A stretch of DNA of 64,000 nt from Eublepharis macularius. Lineage: Eukaryota > Chordata > Lepidosauria > Squamata > Eublepharidae. The notes beneath the pieces were generated by a model. The model was not told the origin of the DNA, searched no databases, and worked only from the letters and a program-made list of their open reading frames with translations. The stretch lies in the NCBI RefSeq assembly GCF_028583425.1, contig NC_072801.1, forward strand, positions 59,225,766-59,289,765, written 5' to 3'. Of the stretch, positions 37,501-52,400 are shown in pieces; the stretch's first letter is position 1; every line of letters starts with the position of its first letter. A program made the translations under genes and the position numbers.

Positions 37501-40388
37501 AGTCTTTAGCAGGGTTGGGAGTATACACATGAGACAGTGTGAAATGTTTGCGGGTCTGTTGTCACAACAATCCTGTAATGCAGGTCAGTATTCACTGCAG
37601 TTTAGAACTGGGAAAGGCAAAGTTTGAACCAGGCTTCTCCAGGCCCACAACTCATTTTAGCTGCTGTGCTACTTCAATTCACCAAGCTAAGAAGTTGCCA
37701 TGTTCCTACCAGTCTTCAACACCCCATTTCTCCCCAAGATCTCACTCTGAAAGGCACACCTTCCTCCCCTTCTTTCACTTTCCACCCATATGCCATTTCT
37801 GAATCCTTGATATCCCACTACAACCAGGTACCTGGATAACTCCTTCAGACCCCCCAATCAGTGCCTCTCCTGGTAGTTTGATCATCATGGTGACATTGAG
37901 AACAGCCTGCCGGTTCCCCGAATAGTTGAGGATGATGGAAACTGTTTCATCCACGCCTAGGAAACACAGAAAAAGGTGCATGCCTAATAAATTCTCTCAT
38001 AAACCTACCAGCCCTAATCCCCACACACACACACACGAACCAATTTTCTCTCCTACACACTCCTGCTGCCCCCTTTTTGCCATCAAGTCACAGCAGACTT
38101 ACGGCAACCCTGTAGGGGTTTCAAGACAAGAGATGTTCAGAGGGGGTTTGCCATGGCCAGCCTCTGCATAGTGACCTTGGACTTCCTTGGGGGTCTCCCA
38201 TCCAAGCACTAACCAGGGCTGAATCTGCTTAGCTTCTGAGATCTGATGAGATCAGGTTAGCCTAGGCTATCCAGGTCAAGTCATACCCATGTATGCTAAA
38301 TCGGACTGGAATAGATGCTTCATCTTGTGCTTGTAAATACATGCTTGAGAACACCAAGGCACTAGGCAGTGTGCAACCTTCTGTAACCAGCCCTGCAGCT
38401 GCTAATAATATATTGTAGAGCAATTCAAGTAATACTTTTACCAAGGTTACAGAGCTGTACAGTAACAGAATGGTTCAGGGAGGGTGCTTTATAAAGGGGA
38501 AAGGATTGTGTATAAGATGTATTAATCAGCGTGCTGTATGTTTTAGGTGGGTAGCCTTATTGGTCTGTAATAGAAGAGTAGGACTGAGGTCCAGTAGCAC
38601 CTTAAAGACCAACTAGATTCCCAAGGTATGAGCTTTCAAGAGTCAAAGCTCCCTTCATCAGACATGAGGAGTGGAAAAATGAAAGAGTCCTTATAATTTA
38701 GGCAAACAGTAGGAGGGGTATTGTAAATTAGTGTCAGGAAGCTAGCTATAGTACATGTTATAATTAGCTTGATAGTGCATGGGTGTGAAGTGCAGACAAT
38801 TAGCATCTGCAATGCAAGAAAAATCCTATGTTCCGATTCAACCCTGGGGGATCCATTCTTCCAAATTTGCAAATAAACTCAGTTTCAGCAATCTTGAGTT
38901 GTAATTTTCCTTTGAAGTTTCTCTGCTTGAGAACTGCTACTCTGAAGTCAGCGATGGAATGCCCTGGCAGATTAAAATGTTCTTCCATTGGTTTTTGAAT
39001 GTTATTTATCTGGCAAAGGGCAGTTTGATGTAGTGGTTAAGAGCACAGGACTCTAATCTGGAGAACCGGGTTTGATTCCTCACTCCTCTACTTGAAGCCA
39101 GCTGGGTGACCTTGGGTCAGTCACAGCTCCTAGCTCTCTCAGGGTGTTTTGTTGTGGGGATAATAATGACATACTTTGTAAACCGTTCTGAGCGGGTGTT
39201 AAGTCATCCTGAAGGGCGGTATATAAATCGAATGTTGTTGTTGTTGTTGTTATTATAAAAGTTCATACTCTGGAAACCTAGTTGGTCTTTAAGTTGCTAC
39301 TGAACCCAAATCTTGCTTTGCTGTATGCATTACCCTGTTCTCACTGCATTGTTTTCTACTCTTGTAATACAGCTTTTCTTCATTAGCTCAGGACTCGGTA
39401 TCATACCTAATATGCTATGCATGTTCAGATTTCTCTAATCCTAGTCCACTGCATATTAAATTTCCCTGCATGCAGTGTAAATCAAAATAATCAGTATAAT
39501 CTGCTTAGAGTCTCAGTGAGAAAGGCAGACTATCAGTATAATAAATACATATATCTCTAGTACATTTTTATCTAAACCCAACTATAAGGAGTCCGATGTG
39601 TCATACCTGGTTTTCCTCAGCCCATCTCATCTGTACAACAACCTTGTTAGGTAGGCTAGGCTGGGCTGAGTGAGAGACTCATCTAAGGTCCTCCAGTAGG
39701 CTTCCTAGCTGATTTGAATCTAGATATCCAAGATCCTGTTCCTACAATCTAACTACCAGCCCACATCAACTCTTACATGGGGGGGGGAGTGGGGACTCTG
39801 CTCCCTTGGCACTGAGACCCCCACTCAAGTGGCCCCACATTTTACCTGACTTGTGAAGCAGTCCTGAGGTGACAATGGATTCTGGCATTTCGGGCCCAAA
39901 GATCATAGAAGCAAACTGAACGCAGTAGCATCCCAAGTCTAAAATGACACCTCCTCCTAATTTCTTATCGACCAGCCTCTGGACGTCCTCCATTGGAAAG
40001 CCCAGTTGGGCTTGCACCACCTTCACATCCCCAAGAGTGTTCTGGGCCAGCAGGCAGCGGATCTGTTCTGATACAGGAAAGAATCTTGTCCAGAAACCCT
40101 AGAAGAGGCAGACAGAGGCTGTCAAGATTCAGTGCCCGTTGTGTCCTTCTGCACATGGAGAGAATGTGGTACTGCATGCTGAATTCATCAACCTGAGAAT
40201 GTCTCTGTGTTTTGAGTAACTTCGAAGTCCTTAATGTTGCAGTCTTTTTTTTTAAAGTGTGAAGGCAATGACTAGTGAAATTCTCACAAAAAGGGCGGGG
40301 GGGGGCCCAGCCAGAAAAAAAACAAAACCAGATTGATTAAGTAACCCAAAAGACTGAGAAAAAGAGGTGGGAAAGCAAAATTATAAAA

Positions 40389-40425
<37 letters not shown>

Positions 40426-43400
40426 AATATAAAGAGTCAGATGACTTTAAAAAAGGATAAGACATCCCCCTACTTACAAAAAAGTCCAATGTAAGCCCAA
40501 CAAGCATAGCACATAGAAGTCATATATTAAAATAACACTAGAAACTGCAAAGGTCAGAATCAACATGTCACATATCAATACAACACCTAAAATTTGTAAA
40601 AATATACAAAAATGTGTATCAGTAAAAGAGCCCAAATTACACAATGTATGTCATAAAAGAGCCAAATGAATGTTGGCAATTTGCCTTCCTCGGTAGCACA
40701 TACTAGCAAAAACGAGGTCAGTATTGTCACATACATACCACAATACATAGGCAAATCTTTTTATAGAAATACTTCTGACCAGACACAAGTAACACTTCAT
40801 GATTCATTAGTCACCTCTTCATAACATATACTTTGCAATAGACATCAAGAGGTCCTCATGCAAATCTGACCAGAGTTACAAAGCTAGTACTTGTGTGTAA
40901 CCAGCTCATCTGTATGTCCTGCTAATCTTGGCTCTGTGGTCAGCACTTCTCTTAAGAGTTTACCCAGAGAACTGGGTGAACCTCTGGAAGAACGTGCATG
41001 CATGCACAAATTAAGAAGAGGAGAGACTGGCCAGGAGAAAAGGTGGGAGCAGGTGACTTTGCGTGGTTGAATTTTAATTATGAAATAAAATGGCCAACTA
41101 GTTTGATCATGGAAAGGTGTAGTCTGGCACAGAGAAAATGACTCACCCAGGGGCAGCGTTGGGTACAATATCGTCTTGCTTTACTCTTATTTATTCATTA
41201 GATTTTTTTTATGCCACCTCTCCCTCGAGCAAGGCCCAAAGCAGTTTACAACATTAAAAACAATTAAAAACATTAAAAATAATTTAAAAACAACAATAAA
41301 ATATTATATGTTAAAACTAAATACATAATGTTGTAAGTAAGTGGCCCCACAAATACAACCAGAGGTAAAAACAACAACCAGGTGGCAAAGATTTCTTGTA
41401 AAGGCAAGATGGTATTGTACCCAACCAGTGCCCCTTGACTGGAATTAAATGCTTAGAATAATAGTCACAGAGCAGACAATGATGGGGTGAGTCATTTCTG
41501 CATGGACAAGAGTCATGTGGGATGGGGGCTTTAGTAAGGAGGAGAATTAGGTGGGATTAAATGGGAAACTAGCTGGATCCCACCCATAAATCCCTCCTTC
41601 ACAAAGCTCATAATGTGCTAGGGGATGTATGGTTTTCCGAAGGTACACGCCTGACTAGAAAGACGACTTTGGAGCAAAACAAGCTGTGCTCTTGTGAGGT
41701 CTAATTTGAGAAGGACACTAGAGTCCTTCTAGAGCCTTTTTGAACCTAATTAGGGGAGCGAATGAGTACTTGGATTGCCTTACAGAGATCTCAGGGAAAC
41801 CCACAAGAAGATGCATCTGTACTACAGCAGCCAAGGTAAGCAACCATATTATCCTATGCTCATAGTAATCCTTTCATACATATTTCTATATTTTGATTTG
41901 TGTTAGTCTCATGCTCACAGTGTGTGTCTACGTGTATTGGACAAACATCAAAGTGCCAGTGATAAAGTGTATTTGACATGATGGGTAAATGGTCACAGCA
42001 ATACAATATATAAAATAAGTTACACTGCAGGCAAGCGGATCTCATTAGGTCTCAAAAGCTAAGCAAGGTCAACCTTGGTTAGTAGGGTTGCCATGCAGAG
42101 GTAGGCAATGGCCAACCACCTCTGATAGTCTCGCTTTGAAAACGCCTGCAGAGGTTGCCATAAGTCAGCTATGACTTGATGGCACTCTCCACCACCAATG
42201 ACGATTTGGGTGGCTTATTCTTGAGCAATTTGGATTATTTACCCAGTGTGTAGAAGCCTCACATAATTTCAAGCCTATCCTTGCAGCCATAAGAGCTAGA
42301 AACTTGGATTTTTTAAAAAAAGGAAAGGTGGAACTCTCCAGACGTGGAATTCTGCACTCCGTTTTCTGACTCCTGAAAATCAGTTGACTAAAGCTGGAGA
42401 TGAAATGGCAAAAGGAAAAATCTGGGGTGGAAGCTGAGAAAGGAAGCCATGAAGGGAACTCAGTAAATGATGGGTTGCAGTAGGCTCCAATAAGATGACT
42501 TTGGGCCCTCCTGGGAATAAGCCCCATCAAATAAAATGGGAGTTCCAAATATATTTGCTTAAGATGGCTTCCATACCCACTGACTTTTTTTTGGTCTCTG
42601 AAGTCTTTGCTGCACCCCCCAAAATGCAAAAATGAATGTTCATGATGAGCAGGATGAGACCTGGAATGCGCTGAGCCAAGCTAGATCCACCCCACCAGAA
42701 AGAAGTGGAGCCCCAGGGGCTTCCACCCACGACACTGCCAAGCCTGCTGGATCAGCCCGGGGTTGTTGAGTGCAAGCCAACATGCAAAGTATCAAATGCA
42801 TACTTGCTGCCTCAGTAGATTTACCAGTTCCTTTGCTGGGAAGGCTCCTCTTTCTTTTTAACAGCCCGTCTGTAGTATGACTCTGAAATCCAGATGAGGT
42901 TACTGGCAATGCACCGTACGTAGGGCCGCTACAAGATTGTTCAGAATCTTCAATTGGTTTTGAATGTAGTACTAAGAACTATGACTGGAACAGATTTGGG
43001 AAGGGGGATATGATCCCATCTCACTATTTTAAAATTATGCTCAGAAATGAATAGTGCATTCTTTCAGTGTTTGTTCTTATGTCTGTCCCCATATTAACCT
43101 GCCTATTGCAGCCCTGCTCTGCGTACATCCATCTTCAAAGATGGTTACTGGAGACAGGACTTTTCCTGTCTGTGGAATTCCTTGTCTGTGGATTCTCTTC
43201 CCTACATCTCTTTGCTTGGTACCTGAGCTGGTCTGGTTTTTCTGGGTGTTTGGTAATGTAATAATTACTTGGTTGGTTTCCAATACTCTTCTAATCTTAT
43301 TGTGGCTGAACTTACTAATGTTATTACTGTTTGCTTGAGTTCCCTCTCCCCTTGTAGTTTTATTACTCCTTTTAAAACTATTGTTGATTTTGCTTGGTTA

Positions 43401-46400
43401 GGTCTTACATGGATGCTTTGTGAAATGTCTCAAGTACTCTGAGAGGCACTGGGGTTGCAAACTTTAGCTTGGGGAAGGTGAAATTTGGAGAGGGAGCTCA
43501 GCAGAAATGTGATTTCACTCTAGGACTTCTGTTTCTCCTAGACTCTATGATATACCATAGAGCCTGCCCTATGAAGCGGCCATTTCCTCCCTAAGAACTG
43601 ACTTGTGTAGTCTGGAGATTAGTTGTAATTCTTGGAGCATTCCAGACATCACCTTGAGGTTGGTCACCCTACAGGACACTGATACCTTAAGTAAATTAAT
43701 AAAAACCCAGTAGGTGAAGCTCTTGCCTCATCAATGCTCCTTTCTTCTGAAATAAGCTTCACTGGCTGAATTTCTGCTTGAAACACAGCATTCTGGGTGG
43801 GTTAGGCCAGTAGGCTGTTCAGTCCAGCATAATTTTTCCCAGAGTAGCCAACCATATGGTCCCAGAAGGCTTACACAAGCAGAACACAAAGGCCAAAGCT
43901 TCTCCCTGTATTGTGTGTGTATAGTGCTGTCAAGTCACATCCAACTTGTCATGACCCTGTAGGGTTTTCAAAGCAAGAGATGAACATAAGTGGTTTGCCA
44001 TTGCCTGCCTCTGCGTAGAGATCCTAGACTTTCATGATGGCCTCTAATCCAAGTACTAAACAAGGCTGACCCTGCTTAGCATCCAAGATCTGACAAGATT
44101 GAGCTTGCCTGAACCATCCACGCTATTGCCCCATACTAATTGATATTTAAAGGAGGTTCCATCACCCCTATTAATTGATCTCTCCTCCATGAATATTTTG
44201 TACAATCCCCAGAAGCCACCTTAGCTCATTACTAGACATGGGCATGGACCAGGAAAAAGCCACAGACTGTTGGCCCGTGGTCCATCACGTTTCATGGACC
44301 ACAGATCATTCACGGACCCACCCTGGTTCGTGGACTGGTTCATCAGTCTGTGGTCCATCACTTCCGGGGGCCCTAGGACCACCCCTTCACACTCAGAGAT
44401 GCCAAACTCACAGCGTGTCTTCAGCTGGCTTTCCTCCAGCCATCCTCCAAGTTTGGCCATGGTTGCATTTCGAATGTCCAATTTACAGACCCTCAAAGTG
44501 GCCGCCCCAGGAAACTTCCAGTACATAGAATAGGAGCCACAAATGCCAATTGACTTGCTTTGGCTTGCAGCAATTGGCAGAGCCCTAGGCTAGCCCAACA
44601 CCCCACAATCAAATAAGAATTGAAAGGGGAAAAATGAGACAGAAGAGTGAGCCCTGAAGGATACCAATAACCTTGCACCCAGAGCCAGACTGCAGCTCTG
44701 AGACTGGGCTGGAGCACAGCTGTAGGCTATCCCACCACACCACAAGCAAATAATCGAGAGGGGGGAAAAGTAGAAACAAGAATGAGCCCTCAGCTGAGGA
44801 AACCCAATAAGCTTGCTCCTACCCAGAGCCTTGCTGCAACACAAGCCCCAAGCCTCCCTCTGGCTCAATCTGAAAAAAACAGTTCCTCCAAGCTTGTAAC
44901 CAGCTGGAAAGTGAAACTGCTGCTCCACGCTGTGTCTTATATAATAAACGCTCACATAGAGAATAATGGGAGCTCTCTGGTTGGCAGCCAGAACTGCCTA
45001 TCAAGGTTTTCAGGGTAAGATTGGTGAGTTTCAAAGGCAGCAGAAGGTCTGAAGGCGGCTCCTATGTTGCCTAGGGAATTGATTGCTTGGCACCAGGATG
45101 TCTGGTTTCACAGACCAACGGACCGACCAAAGTTCATTGCGTCCCTGAAAAAAGCCGTGTCCCACGATCTGCCAGCTCACGAACACAAAACCGGCCTGGT
45201 CTGTGTAAAATTTTGGTCCGTTTTTCGGTCCGTGTCTACTTCTACTCATGACCATTGCTATGTCTTGTAGCTTTGAGTTTCATGAGCTAACTGTGCATTG
45301 TCTGGCAGGGTATTTCCTGCTGGACCAACTGCTCATAAACTTCCTGGGAGCAATGCGAGAGCAATACCGAAATGAAAAACTACTTTTGTTCATACATTGT
45401 CCAAGGCAGCTTGTTAAATCCACTGTTGCTGCAATCCCTACAGTTTTGCTCAAGGTTGTCTACGCTGGCTGGCAACTCTCCAAAATATTCCCACCCCACA
45501 GCAAGCTGTTTTTTATCCAGGTAGCTTCTGCAGCAAAGTACACACTCTACCACTGAAGCAGAACCACTCACCATTTACCATTTACGAAGCTTCATAATGC
45601 ATATAAAGCTGCCTTATACCAAGTTAGAGCAGTTTGGTCTAACCTCGTGCAGTCTTCTCTGATTGGCAGCAGCTCTCCAGACTTTCCTGAAACCTGCTAC
45701 CTGAGATGCCTTACCTGGAGAATAACCCTGGGATGCTTGGTGTGCAAGGCCATGCGCCCTGCCACTGAGTCACAGCAAGGTGCCGGTGCACTGGACTGGG
45801 GGAATGAGACCTGCGTTGGCTGTATTTCTTCTTCTACACAGTCTAGAGCCCTGGAGATCTTTCTCCCACTCCAGGCATGGCCAATATATGTATTCTCAGG
45901 CATTTCCCCCAGAAAGTCATCTATGTCTAGAAATGTATTTAATTCTCATTTCTCCTTCCCCCTGCTCCAAAATGGCCTTCAGGTATGAAAGTGCAAACTG
46001 AACAGCAGTTAAGGTACTTAAGCAATATTTGATGTCTCGCTGTCCCACCCTTTCCGTCTCCTCCTTTGAAGGAGTGTTCTGTACCTCCATGAGGAAGACA
46101 TTGTTTTCCCGGGCGACTCGTATCATGTCCCGGACTTCATCAGCATTCATAGCTAGGGGCTTTTCACACAAGACGTTCTTCTGAGCCCGGAGGAAGAGGA
46201 TGGTGAGCCGGTGATGCTGGGGGTGTACTGACCCCACATACACTATATCTGAAAGAAAAAATGCCCGGAGATGGTGAGCAAAAAACTGGGAGACAATCCG
46301 TGCTTAATTTGACCATTCTGGCTCAGCCATAGAACCTGTTCTCGGTGTAAGCACCTGTCATACAGCCGAGATAAACCTGAGTGGGCATCAAGTTGTCCTG

Positions 46401-49400
46401 AAGGGGAGTATATAAATCAAATGTAGTAGTTGTTGTTATTATTGTGGCAGATCAGAGATTAGTGGGCAGACCCCCCCACCCCAGGTCAGACGATGTAACT
46501 TTCAAGACTGCTGCAAGCTCCATCACCTCTTGAGTGCTGGAGATAGCTCAGGAACCAAAGTCCAGCTCCTCTTCTCTAGCTCAGGGTTGCTGGGCCCAAA
46601 TTCTGAGAAGGCATGTGTCTAAGAGACTTTTTGTAAGGCTGAAAAGGTAATGAGGAAATCTTAAAATGTATGCCAACCATTCAAACTAGAGATTCAAATG
46701 TGGGTGTTGAATTTTACATTTTACTTCACGGTTTGAGAATCAATTGCTGTTGACTTGTGGGAGGCTCTGGTTTGTCTAGATATGAAACTTTGTAAGCTTC
46801 TCAAGAAGTAAATGCCACTGCATGTTAGGAATCAAGTGCCATCAACTATTAAAAACTAATGACTAAAATACTAACATCTTTGTCAAATATCACCCTTGCC
46901 AAAGCAATATCTCTGGACATAGGTTATCAAACGTAGTCAATTATTAAATGCTATTCAACTTCTGCTGTTGGATGCCATTGACCATAAAATGCTGCCTGAA
47001 TGCCTAATGTTGTATCAAAGTCAAATCCTGAGTATGTGTTGAATGCAGATATATTTTCTGTGATTGTTCAAAGAAATATATGGCATACGTTCAACATCAA
47101 CTGTTGTGGAAGAGACATGGCGGGGTGGGGGAGCCAACGAAATGCTCCGGCTTTTCTTTTCAGGGTGCTGTAGTAGCAGGTGGATCCCACTAATCCATCC
47201 TGTGAATTGTGACACCTCTTCCTCTGGCACAAGGTCTCTTCCCGTGACACAAGAGGTGTTTCTCCTAAAAAATTCCTTGCTACTCTGTGAGTGAAATACA
47301 TCCACAGGGTCCAACTCATTGTTATATCCAGCTCTTACAAAGTACAGAAGCACTGCCCAGCTGTGAGTCCAGCAGCCCTATTGCTAGCCCAGGAAATCTA
47401 TCCCAGCCAGCCCAGGGGCTTTGGCTGAGTTTCATAGACTGACTTGCATGTCTCCCATGATAAGGCATTCCTCTTTGCAGACCAGTCTCCATTCCGTCAC
47501 TTTCCTTCCTTCCCTTAGCTGTTCCCCGGGCTCCATCCTTACCCACATCTGGATCCTGTGCCAATTCCTCATAAGATCCATAGGCCTTGGGGATACGGTG
47601 CTTCCTGGCATATTCTTGGGAGCGTGCGAGATCACGGGCAGCAATGGCTACTGCCTGGGGAGAGGAAGAAGTAATTATAGGGAGGAAAGAGCTAGTCTAT
47701 CTATTGTTAAAATAGCTCTGAATATAAAAAATAGCAGCACATAATATAAATAAACACATTTAATTTGGCAGAAGGTAAAAAGAATCCTCAAACAATTAAA
47801 TGGGGGAAAGCGCCTAGAAATCCTTCTCACCACTTCGGCACAGCACTAGCTTTGCATGCAGAGAAGGCCCTTTTTTCAATACTTGGTATTATTGGTTAGA
47901 GGAACTTAGCAAATAATGGAAAAGACTTTTTGCCGCCTGGGGTCCTGGAGAATCACTGCCGCAGGCACCAAAATCCTTCCTCTGTGACTTCTATAAATTC
48001 TCCAAGGTTTGAACAGGCCTGTTTATCCTCAGCTTTCTCTCCTGTCCCCCACCATACCTGACTCTCAGCTGCTCTTAGCATTCATTGCCTAGTGAAGCAC
48101 GCTCAGTCTTTGTGGGTTTCCCTTCTTTTGGTTAAATTATTTTGGTGCATTTATATCCCACCTCTTGAAAGGCTGGGTTGGATCCAATGAGCTCCCGTCT
48201 TACTCAAAACATGCTCTGCTGGGGATCATGTGACCTCTATAGACAAAAACCATATGGGATGGGGAAGAGTTGCCAACTGCCAGGTAGGGCTGGGAGATCT
48301 CCTGGAGTTACAACTGGACTCCAGAAATCGGTTCCTTCCCCTGGAGAAAACGGCTGCTCTGGAGGATGGAATCTTGCTTTGTCCACTCCCCAGGCTTCAT
48401 CCTCAAACCATGCATCCGACTAAGAGAGCTGTGGTTCTCGAAAGCTTATGCTACAATAAAGTTGGTTAGTCTTAAAGGTGCTACTGGACTCTTTTTGATT
48501 TTGCTACTACAGACTAACACGGCTAACTCCTCTGCATCTAAAACCTGCAAGTAGATCCCAACCTAGAGTTGGCAACCATAGACCAAGGGCTGTAGTAAGG
48601 AGGAGAACTGGGTGAGACTAAGCAAAAAAAAAGCTGTCTGGATCCAACCCTTCTACTTGAAGTGACTGGAACTAAAAATGTTGTCTTCCAAGTATGTAAC
48701 AATCCTTGGGCGACTCAGTCCTTGGCCTGGTTTTGCTGCTTTCACAGCTGGTACAAACCTCCCCATAGATCTTCTAGGGATAATGAAGATGGTTCCGGAG
48801 TAGAAAAGTATTACATATGATTTGGGCAGCTGATAAGAGATTACTTAATTGGCCTATTATTTTTATCTCCAAATAGTGCACAAAGTAACAATTAAGACTA
48901 TCTACACAACCAAGTTTTTTATCTCGATTTGGGTGGATTTAGGGGTTTAGAACCTCTTTCCTCTAATTAGGTTCTTTGATTTAAAATCACCAACAAATCT
49001 GGGCATGGAGGCTTTTCCTTGGGAATGTACAAAATGTGTGATATGTTCATTTCTGATACAGTTTCTGTGCTTTATTTAGGAAATCCCAGTTATACCAATT
49101 GCAGTTAATTTAGTCTGCAATTGATAAATACAGATAATGGATGATCGGCTGCATCCAAGTCAGCTCTTCTGAAGGTGAGTAAGGGAGGAGGGGGTCCCCC
49201 GTGCCTGTGAGCTTTTGGGGTGTGTGCAAAACAGCTCGCAAGAAGGGAGGGGCAATTTCCTTTGTTCTCATCACAGCCCCCTGTTCCAACCATTGCATAT
49301 GTTCCTCCAGCCTTCAGAAGTTATTGGGAGTGGGGCTGCAATGGAAAAGGACTTCAGTCTGATACTGAAAGGGCCAAGCTAGAAGTGACCAGTTACACTT

Positions 49401-52400
49401 GAATGGCAAGTGAACAGACTCACATGTATTCCTCCCTGTTCACTTGTGCTCCACTCGATCACATAGTGGAGTGGAGTGCAAGTGAACAGGGAAGAATACA
49501 TGTGAGTCTGTTCACTTGCCGTGCAAGTGTAATTCGTCACTTCTAACTTGGCCCATTGAGTTCTGTTGGTGAACTACAACCCTTTAGAACAATACAAATG
49601 CAAAGTATTTAACATCAAGTTTCACCTTTGCTAGTAAGGCCTTGGGGTTGATGTGGGGTTTGATCTACAGGAAGCCATGATAAACTGACTGCAATTGCTC
49701 TGAACCCACTTTTTATCTCAAAGACCCGCAAAATTCTTTTTGGCTGTCATTTATTCACCTCAGGATCCTGAAGTACTTTCTGCCAAACCCTGATGTTCCA
49801 TTAATAATCACTTGATCCCCACAATTGGTCATGACTGGGTGTGTGAACCCAAACTGATCTTACCACTTACTGTCAGTGTGGGCCCAAGTAATGGTTTCAC
49901 AATGTAACCACTGGTTTCCTCTGTACAAGTTGTTTCCTGAATTCTGAAGTGGGTCACAACAATTCACTGCCTTTCTGCACACTCCATCTTGAGAGCAGTA
50001 ACAGAAGGTCACAGCACTGTTCAAAACAGGGTTGCCAGCCTCCAGGTGGTAGCTGGAGATCTGGAATTACAACCGATCTCCAGGCTGCAGAGATCAGTTC
50101 ACCTGGAGAAAATGGTTGCTTTGGAAGGTGGATTCTATGGCATTCTACCTTGCGGAGGTTCCTCCTCTTCTCAAACAGTGCCCTCTCCAGGTTCCACCCC
50201 CAGAATCTCCAGGAATTTCCCAACCTGGACCTGGCAACCCTAATTCAAAATGGCTGAAACCTAATACATCAAAGCCTAGTTTACTAACGGTACCAAGAGT
50301 ATGGTTTACGGGCTCATACCTGGGTATGAAATCAGCAGTCATGCGATGTGACAGTCCTGTTCCTCATTCGGCATCAACTAGGCCCTATTGAACCTCAGCA
50401 AGCCTCTCCAGGTGGCCTTTTGGACCTTTGCTAGGGTCGCCATACCTCCAGTGAGGGAGGGGGAACCCCCGCTCTTACCCTCCGCTCCCTACCACCACTC
50501 ACCTGGCCGATGCAGGGAAAGGCAGGGGAATGGGCCTCCAGAGTGCACTCCCAGGGTGGCGCAACAATGTCACCCCTGACACACTTCGCACCAAGCTGAT
50601 TTGGACACACACACACACACACCCCGGAATGGGCCCACTTGGGGCCCAAATTGGCCTGGTGTGAAGCACATACACTCTCCCAGGCCTGTTCCCAGAAGAG
50701 GGAAAGAAAGGTAAGTGCCAGGTTCCCCCCGCCCCACTCCAGGAGGGTAAGGGGACCTGGCAACCCTAGGCTACTTTCCATGGGGCTCCTCCCGATGCCC
50801 CAGAGCCAACTAACATACTTACAGTTGGAACAGAAGCGACTCAACATGCCTGGAGACCGGAGGGCACTATTTCCCCTTTACGTTACGAGCAGACCGACTG
50901 TATGTTTGTGTAATGCCTCTCCTTGCCTGATCTGGAAGTGTCTACCTGACTCCCCTCGCCTTCTTTTTCTGTGCCCCTTTTATTCTTACTCTCCTGCTGG
51001 TCTTGCAAGATGTTTTCTGCAGAACTCTCCTGCGTAAGCATCCCAAAGGCACTCCCATACTCCCACTCACATGCCGCTGATGAACTGGCTTCTTGTCAAA
51101 GGGAATAGTATTATTTAGATTAGGTTTCTATGTTTTCTTCCGCTACTACCAGAGTTCACGTGAATGTGAATCAGCTTTCATCTGTTGTAATACCCTGGTT
51201 TGGAGAGCATTTCACCTCATGCAATTCCTTAGTTTCCTAACTGTGAAACTTTGCTACAACTAACAGGGCTTTCTGCAGGTGCTACCCTGCAAATGGGCAA
51301 AATCAACCTTATGGAAAGGCCTGCCTGAAGAGGTCTGGAAGGCTCCTAGTCTCCTGGCTTCCTGCAAACTATGCAAAACTGAATTATTCAGGAGAGGTTT
51401 TTTTAACACAGGCAATAGGGCTGTGATGTTAAGAAATAGTTCAGAGAGATGATTCGGAAAGGGATAGGGGCTGTAGCCTATACTACTGCATACTGTCTGT
51501 TGCTTAAGTATGCCCCTACTGGATTGTTTCTCTACATTGTTTAAAATGTAGTGTCAAGTTTGCCTTTCCCCCCTACCTCTGTATCGGCTTTTTGCTTGTT
51601 TTCAAATTTCTGCAACCCTTACCCTGTTGTATTTTTATTTAACGTTCCAGCACTGATTGTATTGGATTCACACTGTTTGATCTGCCTTGAGACTCTTGGT
51701 CCGTCAAGGTCAGTATTGTCTGTTCTGACTGGCAGCAGCTCTCCAGGGGCTCAGGCAGAGGTCTCTCACGTCATCTTCCACCTAATCTTTTTAATTGGGG
51801 ACTGAACCTGAGACCTTCTGCATGAAAAGCAAGTGTTCTACCACTGAGCCACGGCCCCTTCCCCTAATGACTATTGCTATTAAATGCCAGGGTCTAACAA
51901 TCGTTTCCCCCTAAGTGCTAGTCAGATAAGTGCCTGATGAATCTGGTATAGAGAAATGTTTGGTAATTCAGATGTTGTGTGTGCTGGGGGTGGTTCACTT
52001 GCTTGGGATGGAGCCCTTTTGGTTCAAGTGAAGAACTTACGGTTGCTCTTGGACCTTTCCTTCCTATTGGAGAAGGAGGTGAGTGCCGTGCCTGTGAGCA
52101 TCTTTCCCCCATCTGTGTTGCCCATATGCGTGGCCAGGCTGTTACACTCCACTGTAGCCTTAAGGCTGAACTACTAACATATGCTGTAGATGGGGCTGTC
52201 CTTGAAGGCAGCTTGAAAGCTTCAATAGGTGCAAAATGGAGCTTCCGGCTTCTTCATTTGGGCTTGGGTGATGCTAGCATGTATGGCTGCCTGAATTAAA
52301 CCAGGAGCAAACTGGCAACCTTTTAAATCCTGCAAGAATACGGTCCATTCTGCCTGCCTTAAGTTAGGGTTGCCAACTCTGGATTGGGAAGTTCTTGAAG

